Made by a program: the position numbers and the translations under genes. Below are positions 50,068-57,866 of a stretch of 64,000 bases of DNA, piece by piece; the stretch's first letter is position 1; the number at the start of each line of letters is the position of its first letter. The stretch lies in contig NZ_CP043505.1 in the NCBI RefSeq assembly GCF_008365295.1, forward strand, positions 1,240,001-1,304,000, read 5' to 3'. Source of the DNA: Agromyces intestinalis. Lineage in GTDB: Bacteria; Actinomycetota; Actinomycetes; Actinomycetales; Microbacteriaceae. The notes under the pieces were generated by a model. The model searched no databases. It saw only the letters and a program-made list of their open reading frames with translations, and was not told the origin of the DNA.

Positions 50068-50799
50068 TCAGCCGACCGCGTCGTCGAGCGTCTGCTGCAG
50101 CCGCGCGAGGTCGGTGCCGTCCTCGGTGATGGCGAAGCGAACGCCGTCGACGAGCAGGGTCGGAACCCCCGTGAGCACCTCGCCGGTGTCGCCGATCGGC
50201 TGGCCCACGGTGCGGTCGTTGACGTCCTGCACCCACGCGTTCCACGTGCCGCCGGTGATCTCGTCGCGCATGCCGTCGTCGACCTGCAGGCCCGCGCTCC
50301 CGGCGAGTTCGATGAGTCGAACGTCGTCGGGCATCGGGTCGTCCAGGGTCGGCGCCTGCTCGGCGATCGCTGCCGAGTACACCGCCGGAACCACGTCGCC
50401 CTGCCCGTGATCCGACGCGACCGCGAGCAGGTTCATGACCCGGGTCGAGAAGTCGGTGTCGTCCCCGCGCCTCGCGCTGACGAAGTTGACGGGATGGATG
50501 CGCAGGGTGATCTCGCCCGCCTCGGCTCGCGCCCGCAGTTCGTCGCCCGCGGTCGCGTCGAAATCGCGGCAGTGCGGGCACGATGCATCGGTGAACAGGT
50601 CGACCACGATCTGGCCATCGCCCGTCTGGAAGGCATCGTCGACGACCCCCTCGGGAGCCTCGGTCGCGACCTGGCCGGCGGTCGACCCGACATCGCCCGA
50701 TGAACCGTCCGACGCCGACGCGCATCCCGACAGCGCGAACACGACCGCCGTGGCGATCGCGACCAGCGACCCGAGTGCGCGCGTGCGGCCCCGGCTCAT
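50068..50799 (-). CDS. DsbA-like thioredoxin-fold lipoprotein
   Basis: A 243-residue exported thiol-disulfide oxidoreductase. A lipobox in ALSGCASA gives membrane attachment after processing. The thioredoxin-fold region starts IVVDLFTDASCPHCRDFD, with active-site CPHC, and the cis-Pro loop is GVPTLLVDG. The helical insertion between these marks the DsbA/Thioredoxin_4 group. It probably oxidises or isomerises exported proteins; several two-Cys exported proteins occur in this window. Its start overlaps the DUF1801 stop (ATGA), so the two genes are coupled. Confidence 0.9.
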   Translation of the reverse strand: MSRGRTRALGSLVAIATAVVFALSGCASASDGSSGDVGSTAGQVATEAPEGVVDDAFQTGDGQIVVDLFTDASCPHCRDFDATAGDELRARAEAGEITLRIHPVNFVSARRGDDTDFSTRVMNLLAVASDHGQGDVVPAVYSAAIAEQAPTLDDPMPDDVRLIELAGSAGLQVDDGMRDEITGGTWNAWVQDVNDRTVGQPIGDTGEVLTGVPTLLVDGVRFAITEDGTDLARLQQTLDDAVG

Positions 50800-51152
50800 C
50801 GCGCCTTCGCCGCGTCGATCTCGTCACGGCGCGCGAGCACGATGCGTTCGACCAACGACGAGGGCAGCGGGTGCTCGGCGGTGAAGCGGATCGTGCCTTT
50901 CGATCGCGAGTAGCCGTCGAGCTCGCCGGCGAACGCGTCGATCACTCCGGGGCTGAAGGGATACAGCCCGATGTGGTCCTTCGTACTCATCACGCTGAGG
51001 AGCGGCGAGTCGCGGTAGCGCAACGCGGGCATGCCGTAGCTGCGCCCTTCGGATGCCTCGGGCACCAGTTCGGCGGCCCTCGTCAGGATGGCCCCGATCA
51101 GCGCCCGATCGGCGCCGTCGAGCTCGTTCAGGTAGTCGGACACGTCCCCCAT
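50796..51152 (-). CDS. DUF1801 family protein
   Basis: A 118-residue protein of the DUF1801/YdhG-type fold (ELVPEASEGRSYGMPALRYR, VMSTKDHIGLYPFSPGVIDA, GYSRSKGTIRFTAEHPLPSS). These small proteins are frataxin-like in fold but have no settled function. It starts at ATG 51152 with a near-perfect TACTAT box exactly 6 bases upstream. It is divergent from the second acylphosphatase, with only 34 bases between the start codons, and translationally coupled to the downstream DsbA-like gene. Confidence 0.85.
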   Translation of the reverse strand: MGDVSDYLNELDGADRALIGAILTRAAELVPEASEGRSYGMPALRYRDSPLLSVMSTKDHIGLYPFSPGVIDAFAGELDGYSRSKGTIRFTAEHPLPSSLVERIVLARRDEIDAAKAR

Positions 51153-51158
51153 GGCGGC

Positions 51159-51164
51159 ATAGTA
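51159..51164 (-). promoter_or_regulatory. Leaderless-type -10 box of the DUF1801 gene
   Basis: TACTAT on the minus strand, 6 bases before ATG 51152. Confidence 0.55.
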
Positions 51165-51174
51165 CCCGCGGGGC

Positions 51175-51180
51175 TATCCT
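51175..51180 (+). promoter_or_regulatory. Leaderless-type -10 box of the second acylphosphatase
   Basis: TATCCT, 6 bases before ATG 51187. It lies back to back with the DUF1801 box in a 34-base divergent spacer. Confidence 0.5.
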
Positions 51181-51186
51181 CGCTGC

Positions 51187-51456
51187 ATGGTGCGAGTCCA
51201 CGTCGTCGTGCACGGAATGGTGCAGGGCGTGGGGTTCCGTTTCAGCGCTCGGGTCGAGGCGCAGCGGCACGGCGTCACCGGGTGGGTGCGGAATCGGTCG
51301 GATGGCGCGGTCGAAGCCGAACTCGAAGGCGAACCCGCCGCGATCGACCGCATGCTCGCGTGGTTCGACGAGGGGCCGCCCGGGGCATCCGTCAGCTCGA
51401 TGACGAGCAGCGACCTCGAGCCGACCGGAGAACCCGGCTTCCGCGTCCTCTCCTGA
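51187..51456 (+). CDS. Acylphosphatase (second copy)
   Basis: An 89-residue acylphosphatase with the full motif set: VHGMVQGVGFRFSARVEA with the catalytic Arg and GVTGWVRNRSDGAV with the Asn. It lies 1.2 kb from the first copy and shares its plan but not its neighbours, and the two differ at many positions, so this is an old duplication or separate acquisition. The leaderless-type TATCCT box supports ATG 51187. Confidence 0.92.
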   Translation: MVRVHVVVHGMVQGVGFRFSARVEAQRHGVTGWVRNRSDGAVEAELEGEPAAIDRMLAWFDEGPPGASVSSMTSSDLEPTGEPGFRVLS

Positions 51457-51467
51457 CCGGAGCCAAG

Positions 51468-51543
51468 CTGTTCGTAGGACACCGCGCCGTTCGTCGGACA
51501 CCGCGGGCTTTGTAGGACATCACGGCCTTTGTAGGAGCGGGGG
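51468..51543. repeat. Four tandem 19-bp degenerate repeats
   Basis: Units CTGTTCGTAGGACACCGCG, CCGTTCGTCGGACACCGCG, GGCTTTGTAGGACATCACG and a diverged GCCTTTGTAGGAGCGGGGG begin at 51468, 51487, 51506 and 51525, an exact 19-base period. They lie between the acylphosphatase stop and the rplA terminator. Confidence 0.8.
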
Positions 51544-51571
51544 CGGCGGGGCCGCACCGACCGAGAGACGA

Positions 51572-51602
51572 CGAAGGCCCCGCCGAAACGGCGGGGCCTT
51601 CG
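51572..51602. terminator. rplA terminator hairpin
   Basis: CGAAGGCCCCGCCG (51572-51585) is perfectly mirrored at 51589-51602 around AAA, 14 bases past the rplA stop. It is a strong stem with no long T-run. Confidence 0.85.
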
Positions 51603-51616
51603 GGACGCAGAGTGCG

Positions 51617-52306
51617 TCAGATGGCGTTGACGTCCAGCGGGATGCCGGGGCCGAACGTGGTCGACACGGCGCCCTTCTGGATGTAGCGGCCCTTGGCGCT
51701 CGACGGCTTGAGACGCACGACCTCTTCGAGGGCGGCCTTCAGGTTGTCGTCCAGCTGCTCCTGCGAGAACGAGGCCTTGCCGACGACGAAGTGCACGTTG
51801 GCGTGCTTGTCGACGCGGAACTCGATCTTGCCGCCCTTGATCTCTTCCACGGCCTTGGCCGGGTTGGGGGTCACGGTGCCGGTCTTCGGGTTCGGCATGA
51901 GGCCGCGCGGGCCGAGCACCTTGCCGAGACGGCCGACCTGGCCCATGAGCTCGGGGGTCGAGACGGCGGCGTCGAACGCGGTGTAGCCGCCGGCGACCTT
52001 CTCGATGAGCTCGGCGCCGCCGACCTCGTCGGCGCCCGCCGCGATCGCAGCCTCGGCCGCGGGGCCGGTCGCGAACACGATGACCCGGGCGGTCTTGCCG
52101 GTGCCGTGCGGGAGGATGACGGTGCCGCGCACCATCTGGTCGGCCTTGCGCGGGTCGACGCCGAGCTTCAGCGCGACCTCGACGGTCGAGTCGAACTTGC
52201 CCGAGCCGGTCTGCTTCGCGAGCGCGACGGCGTCGGTCGGGGTGTAGTACTTGCCGGCCTCGATCTTCTCGACCGCGGCCCGGTAGGCCTTGGACTTCTG
52301 TGCCAT
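51617..52306 (-). CDS. rplA: 50S ribosomal protein L1
   Basis: A 229-residue L1, the stalk protein that binds 23S rRNA and, in many bacteria, its own mRNA. Landmarks are [37 protein letters not shown] and [19 protein letters not shown], the universal L1 signature. ATG 52306 follows a CTAGGAGAATCCAC ribosome-binding site. It lies 76 bases behind rplK on the same strand, the usual order. Confidence 0.97.
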   Translation of the reverse strand: MAQKSKAYRAAVEKIEAGKYYTPTDAVALAKQTGSGKFDSTVEVALKLGVDPRKADQMVRGTVILPHGTGKTARVIVFATGPAAEAAIAAGADEVGGAELIEKVAGGYTAFDAAVSTPELMGQVGRLGKVLGPRGLMPNPKTGTVTPNPAKAVEEIKGGKIEFRVDKHANVHFVVGKASFSQEQLDDNLKAALEEVVRLKPSSAKGRYIQKGAVSTTFGPGIPLDVNAI

Positions 52307-52382
52307 GTGGATTCTCCTAGCGAGAGTGTGGTCATCGCGCCTGGCCGGCGCTGCCACGAATGAGAGTTCTGGTGAAGCGGTC

Positions 52383-52811
52383 TTATTCGACCGTGATGCC
52401 CATCGAACGGGCGGTGCCCGCGATGATCTTCGAGGCGGCGTCGAGGTCGTTCGCGTTGAGGTCGACCATCTTCTGCTCGGCGATCGCACGCACCTGGTCC
52501 TGGGTCAGCTTGCCGACCTTGGTGGTGTGCGGGACGCCCGAGCCCTTGGCGACGCCGGCGGCCTTCTTGATGAGCTCGGCAGCGGGCGGGGTCTTCAGGA
52601 CGAAGGTGAAGCTGCGGTCTTCGTAGACGGTGATCTCGACGGGGATCACGTTGCCGCGCTGCGACTCCGTCGCCGCGTTGTAGGCCTTGCAGAACTCCAT
52701 GATGTTCACGCCGTGCTGACCCAGCGCCGGACCGATCGGCGGAGCGGGGTTGGCGGCGCCGGCGTTGATCTGAAGCTTGATCAGACCAGTGACCTTCTTC
52801 TTCGGTGCCAT
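52383..52811 (-). CDS. rplK: 50S ribosomal protein L11
   Basis: A 142-residue L11, the GTPase-centre protein. It begins [20 protein letters not shown] and has the Pro-rich [20 protein letters not shown] hinge and the C-terminal rRNA-binding domain ([20 protein letters not shown]). ATG 52811 follows GAAAGAGAGAAATC. The 132-base stretch between it and nusG contains a TTGACA on the minus strand but no convincing -10, so an internal promoter is uncertain. Confidence 0.97.
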   Translation of the reverse strand: MAPKKKVTGLIKLQINAGAANPAPPIGPALGQHGVNIMEFCKAYNAATESQRGNVIPVEITVYEDRSFTFVLKTPPAAELIKKAAGVAKGSGVPHTTKVGKLTQDQVRAIAEQKMVDLNANDLDAASKIIAGTARSMGITVE

Positions 52812-52943
52812 GATTTCTCTCTTTCTGTTCGAACGCCCGGGTGGCCCGGGCACTCTCCCGCGGACCCGGCGGTTCCGGGTCGCGGTGGCATGGGGAGGTG
52901 CGCGCACGCGGCGCGCAACCTGTCAATGATAGCGGAGGATTCC

Positions 52944-53870
52944 TTAGAGCTTCGTGACCTGGTCGAACGAGAGCTCGACCGGGGTCTCGCGCTCGAACAG
53001 CGAGACGAGCACGGTGAGCTTGCCGCTCTCGGGCTTGATCTCGCTGATCGTGCCGGGCAGGCCGGCGAACGAGCCGTCCTTGATGGTGATCGTCTCGCCG
53101 ATCTCGAAGTCGACCTCAGCGGGAATCTGGCGCGCAGCAGCTGCGGCGACGCCGCCCTTCGCGCCCTTGACCGGAGCGACCTCCTTCGGCTCGACCAGGC
53201 TCTTCAGCATGTTGAAGGCCTCTTCGAAGCGAAGCGGAGTCGGGTTGTGGGCGTTGCCCACGAAGCCGGTGACGCCGGGGGTGTGGCGGATGACCGACCA
53301 GCTCTCCTCGTTCAGTTCCATGCGCACGAGCACGTAACCGGGGATGCGCACGCGCGTGACCATCTTGCGCTGGCCGTTCTTGATCTCGACGACGTCTTCC
53401 ATCGGCACCTCGACCTGGTGGATGAAGTCGGCCATGGCCATGGTCTCGCGGCGCTGCTCGATGTTCGCCTTCACGCGGCGCTCGAAGCCGGCGTACGAGT
53501 GCACGACGTACCACTTGCCGGGCAGGAACCGCAGCTCGGCACGGAACTCCTCGTACGGGTCGAAGGCGTCCTCGGTCTCGTCTTCGGTCGCCTCGACGGC
53601 GGCGAGCGCCTCTTCCTCGGAGTCGATGTCGAGGGCGTCGTCCACGACCGCGTCGGCCTCGGGGTCGGCGGCCTCGGCCATCGCGTCGAGCACGGCGTCG
53701 AGGTCGATGTCGTTGCCCTCGTCGTCGACGACGTGTACGGCGATGTGCTCAGCCGATTCGACCGACGTCTCGTCGTGCTCGAGCGTCGAGCCCTCTTGGG
53801 CCTCGTCGTCCTCGGACGACTGCTCGGCCGCGGTCGCCCAGTCGACGTCGTCGCGCTCGTACTTCGTCAC
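52944..53870 (-). CDS. nusG: Transcription termination/antitermination protein NusG with long acidic N-terminal extension
   Basis: A 308-residue NusG. The NGN domain (about 115-235) starts [20 protein letters not shown] and includes [20 protein letters not shown]. The C-terminal KOW domain carries [20 protein letters not shown]. About 110 acidic residues precede the NGN domain ([29 protein letters not shown]), and an Ala/Lys linker sits between the domains. Acidic extensions are known in actinobacterial NusG. It links RNA polymerase to Rho or the ribosome. It is followed by rplK in the standard order. Confidence 0.96.
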   Translation of the reverse strand: MTKYERDDVDWATAAEQSSEDDEAQEGSTLEHDETSVESAEHIAVHVVDDEGNDIDLDAVLDAMAEAADPEADAVVDDALDIDSEEEALAAVEATEDETEDAFDPYEEFRAELRFLPGKWYVVHSYAGFERRVKANIEQRRETMAMADFIHQVEVPMEDVVEIKNGQRKMVTRVRIPGYVLVRMELNEESWSVIRHTPGVTGFVGNAHNPTPLRFEEAFNMLKSLVEPKEVAPVKGAKGGVAAAAARQIPAEVDFEIGETITIKDGSFAGLPGTISEIKPESGKLTVLVSLFERETPVELSFDQVTKL

Positions 53871-53940
53871 TTCGTTGATCCCTCTCTCTGCCCGGATCGG
53901 AGACCCGATCCGGGATTCCGCTTCGGAGCCGAGGTCTCGA

Positions 53941-54216
53941 TCAGACGCCCGGCTGCCCGAAGACGTACAGCACCAGCAGGCCCGCCAACTGGTCGAAGCC
54001 CCACACGATGGCCATCATGATGATGACGAACACGAGCACCACGACGGTGAAGCTCACGAGCTCTTTCCGCGTCGGGGTGACGACCTTCTTCAGCTCGGCG
54101 AAGACCTGTCGGATGAACAGGGCGATCCGCGAGAACGGGTTGCGCCGTGCCGCGCGATCGCGCTTGGCGTTGGCGACGACGTCCTCACTGGGTTCGTCGA
54201 TGACTTTCCGGGCCAC
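53941..54216 (-). CDS. secE: Preprotein translocase subunit SecE
   Basis: A 91-residue SecE. A cytoplasmic N-terminus ([14 protein letters not shown]) leads to the amphipathic helix [20 protein letters not shown], the family hallmark, and one membrane helix ([21 protein letters not shown]). GTG 54216 was chosen because GAAAGGG lies upstream and because earlier codons would overlap the tRNA. It anchors the SecYEG channel. It lies 40 bases downstream of tRNA-Trp and 70 bases ahead of nusG. Confidence 0.93.
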   Translation of the reverse strand: MARKVIDEPSEDVVANAKRDRAARRNPFSRIALFIRQVFAELKKVVTPTRKELVSFTVVVLVFVIIMMAIVWGFDQLAGLLVLYVFGQPGV

Positions 54217-54255
54217 TCGTATTCCCTTTCGTGGGCCGGCGATACTGCCGGCTCG

Positions 54256-54328
54256 CAGGGCGGACAGGACTCGAACCTGCAACTTGCGGTTTTGGAGACC
54301 GCTGCTCTACCAATTGAACTACCGCCCT
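54256..54328 (-). tRNA. trpT: tRNA-Trp (anticodon CCA)
   Basis: The minus strand reads AGGGCGGTAGTTCAATTGGT through the D arm, an anticodon loop CTCCAAA (anticodon CCA), a T arm GGTTCGAGTCC and the 3' acceptor strand CCGCCCT plus discriminator G. All four stems pair. No 3' CCA is encoded. Its position in front of secE is the usual actinobacterial arrangement. Confidence 0.96.
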
Positions 54329-54391
54329 TCAGGGGGTTTCACCCCTGAATCCGATCGCCTCACCCACCCGCCACGCCCCGCCCGAAGGGCA
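54329..54391. other. Hairpins between the LacI-type gene and tRNA-Trp
   Basis: TCAGGGG/CCCCTGA (54329-54335 and 54342-54348) forms a perfect 7-base stem right at the tRNA 5' end. A smaller GCCC-GAA-GGGC stem lies near 54378-54391. They may end transcription from the LacI-type gene or help process the tRNA 5' leader. Confidence 0.45.
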
Positions 54392-54494
54392 GGAAGAAGC
54401 TTGGTCGGCTTGGCAACCTCAGCAAGTCTAGGCGACGGATGCCCGGCGGCCAAACCGCGCCCGAACCGGGCGCGTTGCCGCCGCGTCGCGCCGG

Positions 54495-55508
54495 TCAGGC
54501 GCTTTCGCGAACCACGAGCGACGCCGGCAGGGTGACGTCCTCGTGGGGCACGCCGTGGATCTGGTCGACGAGCAGTGACACCATCTCACCGCTGATGCGG
54601 TCCCACGGCTGACGCATGGTGGTCAGCGGCGGTTCGTGCTGGGCGGCCAGGCCCGAGTCGTCGAAGCCGGCGACGGCGACGTCCTCGGGCACGCGCAGGC
54701 CGGCCCGGCGCAGGGTCGCGATTGCACCGGCGGCCATGCTGTCGGATGCCGCGAATACCGCGTCGAGGTCGGGGGCTCGCGCGAGCAGCGCCGACATCGC
54801 GGTCGCGCCCGACTCGAATCCGTAGTCGCCGGCCTCGACCAGGGCGGGATCGAACGCGTCGCCGAGCTCCTCGCGATACCCCTCGAGGCGGTAGCGCCCG
54901 CCGGGGGTGTCCTGCGGACCGGCGATCATCGCGATCCGCCGGTGGCCGCGGTCGATGAGGTGCCGGGTCATGGTGCGCGCCGAGCCCGCCTCGTCGATCG
55001 ACACCGCTGGCACCATGCCGACGTGTCCGAGCGGCAGTCCGCAGCACACCGTCGGCACTTTGGCGTCGAGCAGCGAGTCGATGAGCGGGTCGTCCTCGTG
55101 GGACGAGATGAGCAGCACCCCGTCGACGTGCCCGGCCCGCACGAACTTCGCGACGTTCGCGCGTTCGGCAGGGGTTCCGGCCACGAGCAGCACGAGCGTC
55201 ATCGAGCGCTGGGCGAGGGCTTCGGCCGCGCCGCGCAGCAGCAGTGCGAACGTCGGGTCGGTGAACAGCAGGTGGTGCGGCTCGGTGAGCAGGAAGGCGA
55301 TCGAGTCGCTGCGCCCGGTGGCGAGGCTGCGCGCGGCGTGGCTCACGGTGTACCCGGTCGCGCGGATGGCGGCCTCGACGGCACTGCGGGCGTCGTCGGA
55401 GACCCAGTGCCCGCCGTTGATCACGCGCGAGACGGTGCCGTACGACACGCCGGCTGCCGCGGCGACGTCGCGGATCGTCGGCTTGCGCTTCGGCTTCGAG
55501 GGCTCCAC
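54495..55508 (-). CDS. ganR: LacI family regulator of the galactan locus
   Basis: A 337-residue repressor. The LacI HTH and hinge are plain: TIRDVAAAAGVSYGTVSRVI and HAARSLATGRSDSIAF. A periplasmic-binding-protein-like effector domain follows (LLISSHEDDP, GLPLGHVGM, IAGPQDTPGGRYRLEGYREE, FAASDSMAAGAIATL). It starts with GTG 55508. Divergent from the GH42 gene, with two copies of a perfect palindrome between, it is the obvious repressor of the galacto-oligosaccharide genes. The inducer is probably a galactobiose-type sugar (inference from the B. subtilis ganR locus). Confidence 0.88.
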   Translation of the reverse strand: MEPSKPKRKPTIRDVAAAAGVSYGTVSRVINGGHWVSDDARSAVEAAIRATGYTVSHAARSLATGRSDSIAFLLTEPHHLLFTDPTFALLLRGAAEALAQRSMTLVLLVAGTPAERANVAKFVRAGHVDGVLLISSHEDDPLIDSLLDAKVPTVCCGLPLGHVGMVPAVSIDEAGSARTMTRHLIDRGHRRIAMIAGPQDTPGGRYRLEGYREELGDAFDPALVEAGDYGFESGATAMSALLARAPDLDAVFAASDSMAAGAIATLRRAGLRVPEDVAVAGFDDSGLAAQHEPPLTTMRQPWDRISGEMVSLLVDQIHGVPHEDVTLPASLVVRESA

Positions 55509-55564
55509 GAACCCGGACTCTACCGCGCCGGGGCCGGATCACCGGGATCGTCCGCGCGACATGC

Positions 55565-55580
55565 CTGTGACCGGTCACAG
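55565..55580. promoter_or_regulatory. LacI-type operator 1
   Basis: CTGTGACCGGTCACAG, a perfect 16-base palindrome with the central CG of LacI-family sites, 57 bases upstream of the repressor start. Confidence 0.9.
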
Positions 55581-55632
55581 TTCGATAACGAGACCCGGTC
55601 GGATGTCGCATCCGCCCGCCGGACTGGAACAG

Positions 55633-55650
55633 ACTGTGACCGGTCACAGT
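55633..55650. promoter_or_regulatory. LacI-type operator 2
   Basis: ACTGTGACCGGTCACAGT, an 18-base perfect palindrome sharing the same 16-base core as operator 1. It lies 23 bases before the GH42 start, where it would block the promoter. Centre-to-centre distance to operator 1 is 69 bases. Confidence 0.92.
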
Positions 55651-55673
55651 CGATCCCGACCCGATGGAGTGTC

Positions 55674-57719
55674 ATGCGTTCCCAGCCCACCTGGCCCGCG
55701 ATCCGGGGCATCGCCTACGGCGGCGACTACACCCCCGAGCAGTGGTCGCGCGAGACGTGGGACGAGGACGTCCGGCTGATGCACGAAGCCGGCGTCGACC
55801 TCGTGAGCGTGGGCATCTTCGCGTGGGCCCTCATCGAGACCGACGAGGGCGTGTTCGAGTTCTCGTGGCTCGACGAACTGCTCGACCTGCTGCACGCCAA
55901 CGGCATCCGCGTCGATCTCGGTACGCCCACTGCGTCGCCTCCCGCCTGGTTCTTCGCGAAGCATCCCGACGCCCGCGTCATCACCCGCGACGGCACCGTC
56001 ATGGGGTTCGGCGCCCGCGGCATGGCCTCGCACTCGTCACCCGCGTACCGCGAGGCGATCGTGCGCATCGCCTCGGCGCTCGCCGAGCGCTACGGCGACC
56101 ACCCCGCGGTGGTGCTCTGGCACGTGCACAACGAGTACGGCGTTCCGGTCGGCGAGGACTACTCCGAGCAGTCGGTCGTCGCGTTCCGCGGGTGGCTGCG
56201 TGAGCGGTACGGCTCGCTCGACGCGCTGAACACGGCCTGGGGCACCGCGTTCTGGGGCCAGCACTACACCTCGTGGCAGCACATCGGCGCGCCGACCGTC
56301 GCTCCCTCGGTCGTGAATCCCGCCCAGCGCCTCGACTTCGCGCGCTTCACCGACCACCAACTGCGCGAGTGCTTCCGCGCCGAGCGCGACGCCATCCGCG
56401 CGCACGCCGACCAGCCGATCACCACGAACTTCATGGCCAACCAGGCGTGGGTCGCCGACCTGTGGGCGTGGGGCCGCGAGGTCGACGTCGTCAGCGACGA
56501 CCACTACCTGTGGGCGGCCGACCCCGAGGGCGAGATCGGGCTCGCGATCGCCGCCGACCTGTCGCGGTCGGTCGGCGGCGGCAAGCCGTGGGTGCTCATG
56601 GAGCACTCGACGTCGGCCGTGAACTGGCAGCCCCGCAACGTGGCGAAGCGCCCTGGCGAGATGGCGCGCAACTCGCTCGCGCACCTCGCGCGCGGCGCCG
56701 ACGCGATCCTGTACTTCCAGTGGCGGGCGTCGCGCTCGGGCGCCGAGAAGTTCCACTCGGCGATGCTGCCCCACGCGGGCACGTCGTCGCGCATCTGGCG
56801 CGAGGTGGTCGACCTCGGGTCCAAGCTCGACCGACTCGACGAACTGCAGGGCAGCGTCGTCGAGGCGAACGTGGCGATGCTCTGGGACTTCGAGTCGTTC
56901 TGGGCGCAGGACCTCGAGTGGCGCCCCTCGGAGGATCTCTCCTACGCCGAGCGGGTGCGCGCCTACTACGAGCGGCTCTGGCGCGACGGCATCACGGTCG
57001 ACTTCACGCTGCCCGGCCACGACCTGTCGAAGTACCGGCTGGTCGTCGCCCCGGCGCAGTACCTGCTGAGCGCGGCCGACGCGGCCAATCTCACCCGGTA
57101 CGTCGAGCAGGGCGGCACGCTCGTGGTCTCGTACTTCTCTGCGATCGTCGACGAGCACGACGCGGTGCATGCGGGAGGATACGTCGCACCGCTGGGCGAC
57201 GCGCTCGGCCTCACCGTCGAGGAGTTCCTGCCGCTGCGCGAGGGGGTTCGGACCCGGGTCGCCTGGCGCGGCGACGCGCAGGCTCCGCTCACGGCGGATG
57301 TCTGGCACGAGGCGATCTCGCTCGCCGGCGCCGAGACGATCGCCACCCACCTCGACGGGCCCGGCGCGGGGCTGCCCGCGATCACCCGCCACGAGTTCGG
57401 CGCGGGCGTCGGATGGTACGCGGGCACGCGGCTGGACGCCGAAGGCCTGCGCACGCTCATGCACGAGGTGTACGCCGATGCCGGCGTCGCGCCGGCGGGG
57501 CATCCCGACGGCCTCGAGGTCGTCACCCGCCGCGGCGACGCGGCCGACTACGTCGTCGCGATCAACCACCGCGACGAGCCGGCGCGGCTCGAGGCGTCGG
57601 GCGCCGAACCGCTCACCGGCACCGAACTGCTCACCGGCACCGAGGTCGACGGCGCGTACCAGGTGCCCGCCGGCGGCGTGGCCGTCGTACGGGTCGAGCG
57701 CGAAGGGGGTGGTCGCTGA
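55674..57719 (+). CDS. ganA: GH42 beta-galactosidase
   Basis: A 681-residue GH42 enzyme. The N-terminus IRGIAYGGDYTPEQWSRETW is the family opening. The acid/base Glu is in VLWHVHNEYGVPV and the nucleophile Glu in KPWVLMEHSTSAVNW. The trimerisation domain and C-terminal beta domain follow. No signal peptide is present, so it acts on imported galacto-oligosaccharides in the cytosol. ATG 55674 has GGAG 6-9 bases upstream. It leads the locus: operator, GH42, binding protein, permeases, GH53. Confidence 0.93.
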   Translation: MRSQPTWPAIRGIAYGGDYTPEQWSRETWDEDVRLMHEAGVDLVSVGIFAWALIETDEGVFEFSWLDELLDLLHANGIRVDLGTPTASPPAWFFAKHPDARVITRDGTVMGFGARGMASHSSPAYREAIVRIASALAERYGDHPAVVLWHVHNEYGVPVGEDYSEQSVVAFRGWLRERYGSLDALNTAWGTAFWGQHYTSWQHIGAPTVAPSVVNPAQRLDFARFTDHQLRECFRAERDAIRAHADQPITTNFMANQAWVADLWAWGREVDVVSDDHYLWAADPEGEIGLAIAADLSRSVGGGKPWVLMEHSTSAVNWQPRNVAKRPGEMARNSLAHLARGADAILYFQWRASRSGAEKFHSAMLPHAGTSSRIWREVVDLGSKLDRLDELQGSVVEANVAMLWDFESFWAQDLEWRPSEDLSYAERVRAYYERLWRDGITVDFTLPGHDLSKYRLVVAPAQYLLSAADAANLTRYVEQGGTLVVSYFSAIVDEHDAVHAGGYVAPLGDALGLTVEEFLPLREGVRTRVAWRGDAQAPLTADVWHEAISLAGAETIATHLDGPGAGLPAITRHEFGAGVGWYAGTRLDAEGLRTLMHEVYADAGVAPAGHPDGLEVVTRRGDAADYVVAINHRDEPARLEASGAEPLTGTELLTGTEVDGAYQVPAGGVAVVRVEREGGGR

Positions 57720-57866
57720 GCCGCCGCCGCCACGCCGCCTGACGAGTCATCCGACCCCAGACCCACCCACCCAACCCACGCGTCCGAGGCATCCGCTTCG
57801 ACGCCACCGGTCGCAACGGCGCGATCTCGACCGAGCCGCCCGCGACCCGAATCCGGAAGGAACATC

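Noticed and set aside
52812-52943. TTGACA-type promoter or riboswitch between nusG and rplK
   Set aside because: A TTGACA is present on the minus strand but no -10 hexamer lies at suitable spacing, and I see no conserved riboswitch core.
52944-53300. Acidic N-terminal extension of NusG as a novel fusion
   Set aside because: Long acidic extensions before the NGN domain are a known feature of actinobacterial NusG; ordinary here.
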